From positions 1 through 64,000 of the forward strand of contig JABHZL010000034.1 in assembly GCA_018656645.1 (NCBI GenBank): 64,000 bases of DNA. The letters run 5' to 3'. Positions within the stretch are counted from its first letter, which is position 1. Every line of letters begins with the position of its first letter. Both the position numbers and the translations under genes were made by a program. The notes beneath the pieces are model-generated. The model was not told the origin of the DNA and ran no database searches. It saw only the letters and a list, made by a program, of their open reading frames with translations. This stretch comes from Phycisphaerae bacterium. GTDB taxonomy: Bacteria > Planctomycetota > Phycisphaerae > Phycisphaerales > SM1A02. Positions 61,617 to 64,000 of this stretch are shown here, in pieces.

Positions 61617-63047
61617 TTAATCAGCAAGGGCTTCCCGCAACGGGTCGAGTAATTCGCCAAAATGTTCATAACGGTTAACTGCAGATGAATACATTGGTTG
61701 TCGAACTTGGTCTTGGCTGAGGGTTAGCACAGTTCTTCCAGTTTCCCAGAAACGCATGCACCTTTCGTGAAATGGAAGGTTACAAAATTCAAGGATTTGT
61801 GTTGTTTGTTTTTCTTGGTGTTGGACAAGTTCTTCGTATTGGATTTCTAATATCCGGTCACTAAACAAGGATTGCCAATGTTTCATCATTGCATCGTACT
61901 GTCTGTAATAAAGCCCGATGTTTCGCAAATTATTTGCCCAAGCATTCGTACTTGGAGGAAATTTTTGCGCAAAGCAAGAAAGGCCAATGGAGAGTGGATC
62001 TCGTTTGCAATGTATGAATTTTGCGTTTGGAAGAATGGAAGCAATCGCGCCAACGAACTGATAATTTCCAAGCTGCTTGTCGACTGTGGCAATTGCATTC
62101 GAAGGTGTTGCTTCAATATATTCTTGGGCTATAGCATCAAGTGTTGTATTCTCAATATTTTTCCAAAATTCAGAGAATGTTTGTCCTTGGCTGTATTTTT
62201 GCAATAGATTAGGAAAGATTTCAAGTTCACCGAGTCCAACACCATCAGGGTGTGCATCGATAATTTGCTCTGTGAGTGTTGAACCACTGCGTAGCATCCC
62301 AACTATAAAAATTCTTGAATCATCTTGATTATTTGAACGCTTGCTTGCTACTTCTTTGTTGATAGCGGATTTGATTGCATTATGTTTTTCTTCGCAATCA
62401 TGAATATCAAAGTTTGTTCGAGCAAGAGAATTACTCTGCTCGTATGCTTCAAACGCACTTTTGTATTCGTTGCATTTTTCCATTGCTTTGCCCAAAACAA
62501 AATATAAAGATCTGCGTGTTTCGATCGGCTCTCGTTCAGCTGGAAGATGTGCAAGTAACACAGTTGCTGCTTCATCAGGTTTATCAACTGCAATCAACGC
62601 TTTTGCATATACCGTTGCAACGGTTAGATCTTCATTGCCTTGCTTCATAGAAGGGGCGAGTTGTTTCAATGCTTTTTCAGGTTCGTTTAAACGAAGCCAT
62701 GTATTCGATTTTCCCGCAAGAACGCCTGGGTGATTTGGTTGGTATTTCAGGGCTTTATCGTAGGCTCCGATTGCATTGCGAAATTCACCCTTGGTGCTGA
62801 GTATGTCTGCAAGCAAGCCGTGATAGTCAGCACGTTTCCCATTTTTTGCAATCGCATTCCGTATAAGTTGGAGTGCTTCATCGTATTTTCCGATTTGATT
62901 ACACACCTGTGCGAGTAAAGCCATGGCGAGGTCATCTCGTCTACGATCTGATAACACTGCTCGACATAAAGATTCTGCTTGCTGCACTTGTCCACTTGCA
63001 AGAGCCCGCATGGCTTCAGTTAATCGTGGGTCAGTTTGCTTTGCCAT
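61617..63047 (-). CDS. TPR domain-sulfotransferase protein
   Basis: This 476-aa protein has about five TPR units (residues 5-225: AESLCRAVLSDRRRDDLAMALLA, AIGAYDKALKYQPNHPGVLAG) and a C-terminal sulfotransferase domain: PAPS 5'-phosphosulfate loop IVGMLRSGSTLTEQII (about 255-270) and 3'-phosphate site FIHCKRDPLSIGLSCF. It may sulfate glycans, proteins or a small molecule; planctomycetes often have many such TPR fusions. There is no signal peptide. It is adjacent to rho on the same strand, 9 bases downstream. Confidence 0.88.
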   Translation of the reverse strand: MAKQTDPRLTEAMRALASGQVQQAESLCRAVLSDRRRDDLAMALLAQVCNQIGKYDEALQLIRNAIAKNGKRADYHGLLADILSTKGEFRNAIGAYDKALKYQPNHPGVLAGKSNTWLRLNEPEKALKQLAPSMKQGNEDLTVATVYAKALIAVDKPDEAATVLLAHLPAEREPIETRRSLYFVLGKAMEKCNEYKSAFEAYEQSNSLARTNFDIHDCEEKHNAIKSAINKEVASKRSNNQDDSRIFIVGMLRSGSTLTEQIIDAHPDGVGLGELEIFPNLLQKYSQGQTFSEFWKNIENTTLDAIAQEYIEATPSNAIATVDKQLGNYQFVGAIASILPNAKFIHCKRDPLSIGLSCFAQKFPPSTNAWANNLRNIGLYYRQYDAMMKHWQSLFSDRILEIQYEELVQHQEKQTTQILEFCNLPFHERCMRFWETGRTVLTLSQDQVRQPMYSSAVNRYEHFGELLDPLREALAD

Positions 63048-63056
63048 GATGAATCA

Positions 63057-64000
63057 TTAGCCACCAACAAGTTCTTCATTTGTAGAAAAACGATCTAGGG
63101 CAGCGAGTAACTGTTGTATTTGTGTCGGAGGCTTCATGTTAAGAAGTCTACGGCGAAGAGCAGTGACAGTCTTATATTCTGCAGGGGAGAGTAAAAGATC
63201 TTCTTTTCTAGTACCAGATGCAGCTAAATTTATCGCAGGGAATAAGCGTTGTTCAGAAATTGAACGGTCAAGGATCAATTCCATGTTGCCGGTTCCTTTG
63301 AACTCTTCAAAAATAATTTGATCTGCTCGGGAGCCAGTGTCTACTAGACAGCTTGCGATGATCGTGAGTGACCCAGATTGCTCAACATTTCTTGCGGCAC
63401 CAAATAGTTGTTTTGGAATGTCGAGCGCTTTGGCATCAAGTCCTCCGGACATTGTTCGACCGCTACTTGCATATTTATTTGAGTTGTTAAATGCTCTACC
63501 CAATCGAGTAAGTGAGTCAAGTAAAACGACAACGTCGATGCCTGCTTCTAATTTACGTTTTGCTCGTTCGATTGCCATGATGCCAAGTTCAATGTGTTCA
63601 TCAACATTTTGATCGTTTGATGAAGCAAGCACTTCTGCAGGCACAGTTCGTTTAAATTCTGTAACTTCTTCTGGTCGTTCATTGATGAGAAGTGCAACCA
63701 ATTCGACATCAGGGTGATTGTGATGAATGCCTGAAGCAATGTTCTGTAGCAATACTGTTTTGCCGGCTTTAGGCGGAGCAACGATTAACCCACGTGTACC
63801 AAAGCCGATCGGGCAAAAGAGATCTATCAGTCTACATGCAGGGGCGCATCCTCGATGCTCAAGTGTCATTCTTGGCTGTGGGTCGATGACAGTCATTTCC
63901 CCAAAAGGTTTCCGCTTTGCGTATTCTGCTGGATCAATTCCGTCAATTTCTAAAATTTCAGAAACAATGGGCCGAACATTTCGAATACCTTCTTTATTTT
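63057..64000 (-). CDS. rho: transcription termination factor Rho, C-terminal part (5' end outside window)
   Basis: This hexameric RNA helicase ends transcription. The part here covers the ATPase core: linker KPFGEMTVIDPQPRMTLE, IGFGTRGLIVAPPKAGKTVLLQ (P-loop), LINERPEEVTEFKR, VVLLDSLTRLGRA (Walker B), the Q-loop segment SSGRTMSGGLDAKALD and the R-loop region GSLTIIASCLVDTGSRAD. The frame stays open upstream of ATG 63896 to the window edge, so that ATG is internal and the RNA-binding N-terminus lies outside. Confidence 0.94.
   Translation of the reverse strand, partial: NKEGIRNVRPIVSEILEIDGIDPAEYAKRKPFGEMTVIDPQPRMTLEHRGCAPACRLIDLFCPIGFGTRGLIVAPPKAGKTVLLQNIASGIHHNHPDVELVALLINERPEEVTEFKRTVPAEVLASSNDQNVDEHIELGIMAIERAKRKLEAGIDVVVLLDSLTRLGRAFNNSNKYASSGRTMSGGLDAKALDIPKQLFGAARNVEQSGSLTIIASCLVDTGSRADQIIFEEFKGTGNMELILDRSISEQRLFPAINLAASGTRKEDLLLSPAEYKTVTALRRRLLNMKPPTQIQQLLAALDRFSTNEELVGG

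Noticed and set aside
63894-63896. ATG 63896 as the real start of rho
   Set aside because: The upstream codons continue the Rho sequence to the window edge.

Overview
The window looks like chromosome of a moderately low-GC marine member of the Planctomycetota, most likely the Phycisphaerae. The grounds are several secreted proteins with the C-terminal sorting tail PAPGAxALLGLAGxxxRRRRx, a dockerin-like Ca-binding tail of the type common in that class, an ECF sigma factor next to a membrane Ser/Thr kinase, secreted M14 carboxypeptidases, a GH29 fucosidase, a sulfotransferase and many TPR proteins. This assignment is inference from gene content; there is no rRNA in the window. No CRISPR array, insertion sequence or prophage was seen. 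|| Layout. 1-5 kb: end of glutaryl-CoA dehydrogenase, two tandem PEP-CTERM-like paralogs, then the minus-strand set ychF - GNAT - haem-binding protein. 5-16 kb: a transglutaminase/hydrolase fusion with a small membrane protein; a 1457-codon frame that joins a complete ABC exporter to a complete lipoprotein secretin; a GH29 fucosidase overlapping a glycosyltransferase; a lipoprotein hydrolase and a dockerin-tail relic. 16-20 kb: entericidin-like lipoprotein, GuaD-like deaminase and the gadC-gadB acid-resistance pair. 20-26 kb: pentapeptide protein, mtaB, SMUG1 glycosylase, a secreted PHP metallohydrolase, an orphan ABC ATPase and a probable structured RNA on the minus strand. 26-35 kb: addB-addA and a Fur-box-controlled feoA-feoB-small cysteine protein operon. 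35-40 kb: a minus-strand block of MFS transporter and two M14-family proteins (one with its catalytic residues lost), fluC and tRNA-Arg(CCT). 40-44 kb: a divergent pair of FHA-sigma factor and Ser/Thr kinase. 44-51 kb: a permease with EIIA and RCK-C tails, fumC with a HEAT-like lipoprotein, a TPR protein and rpsR with a possible attenuator. 51-64 kb: a C26 amidotransferase, YgfZ and HMG-CoA lyase operon; a phosphodiesterase; a receiver-like/GGDEF pair; ftsW-murG; miaB; a third PEP-CTERM-like paralog with a long structured leader; a TPR-sulfotransferase; and the 3' part of rho. || How the genes work together. Housekeeping genes (ychF, rpsR, rho, fumC, ftsW, murG, miaB, mtaB, addAB) are interleaved with surface and secretion genes (secretin, PEP-CTERM proteins, peptidases, fucosidase, sulfotransferase). 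GcdH and HMG-CoA lyase suggest lysine and leucine catabolism. The most unusual items are the ABC exporter-secretin frame, the FHA-sigma/kinase pair, the minus-strand RNA candidate at about 25.9-26.2 kb, and the tandem sorted-protein paralogs that share a 131-nt identical block and a spaced leader motif.
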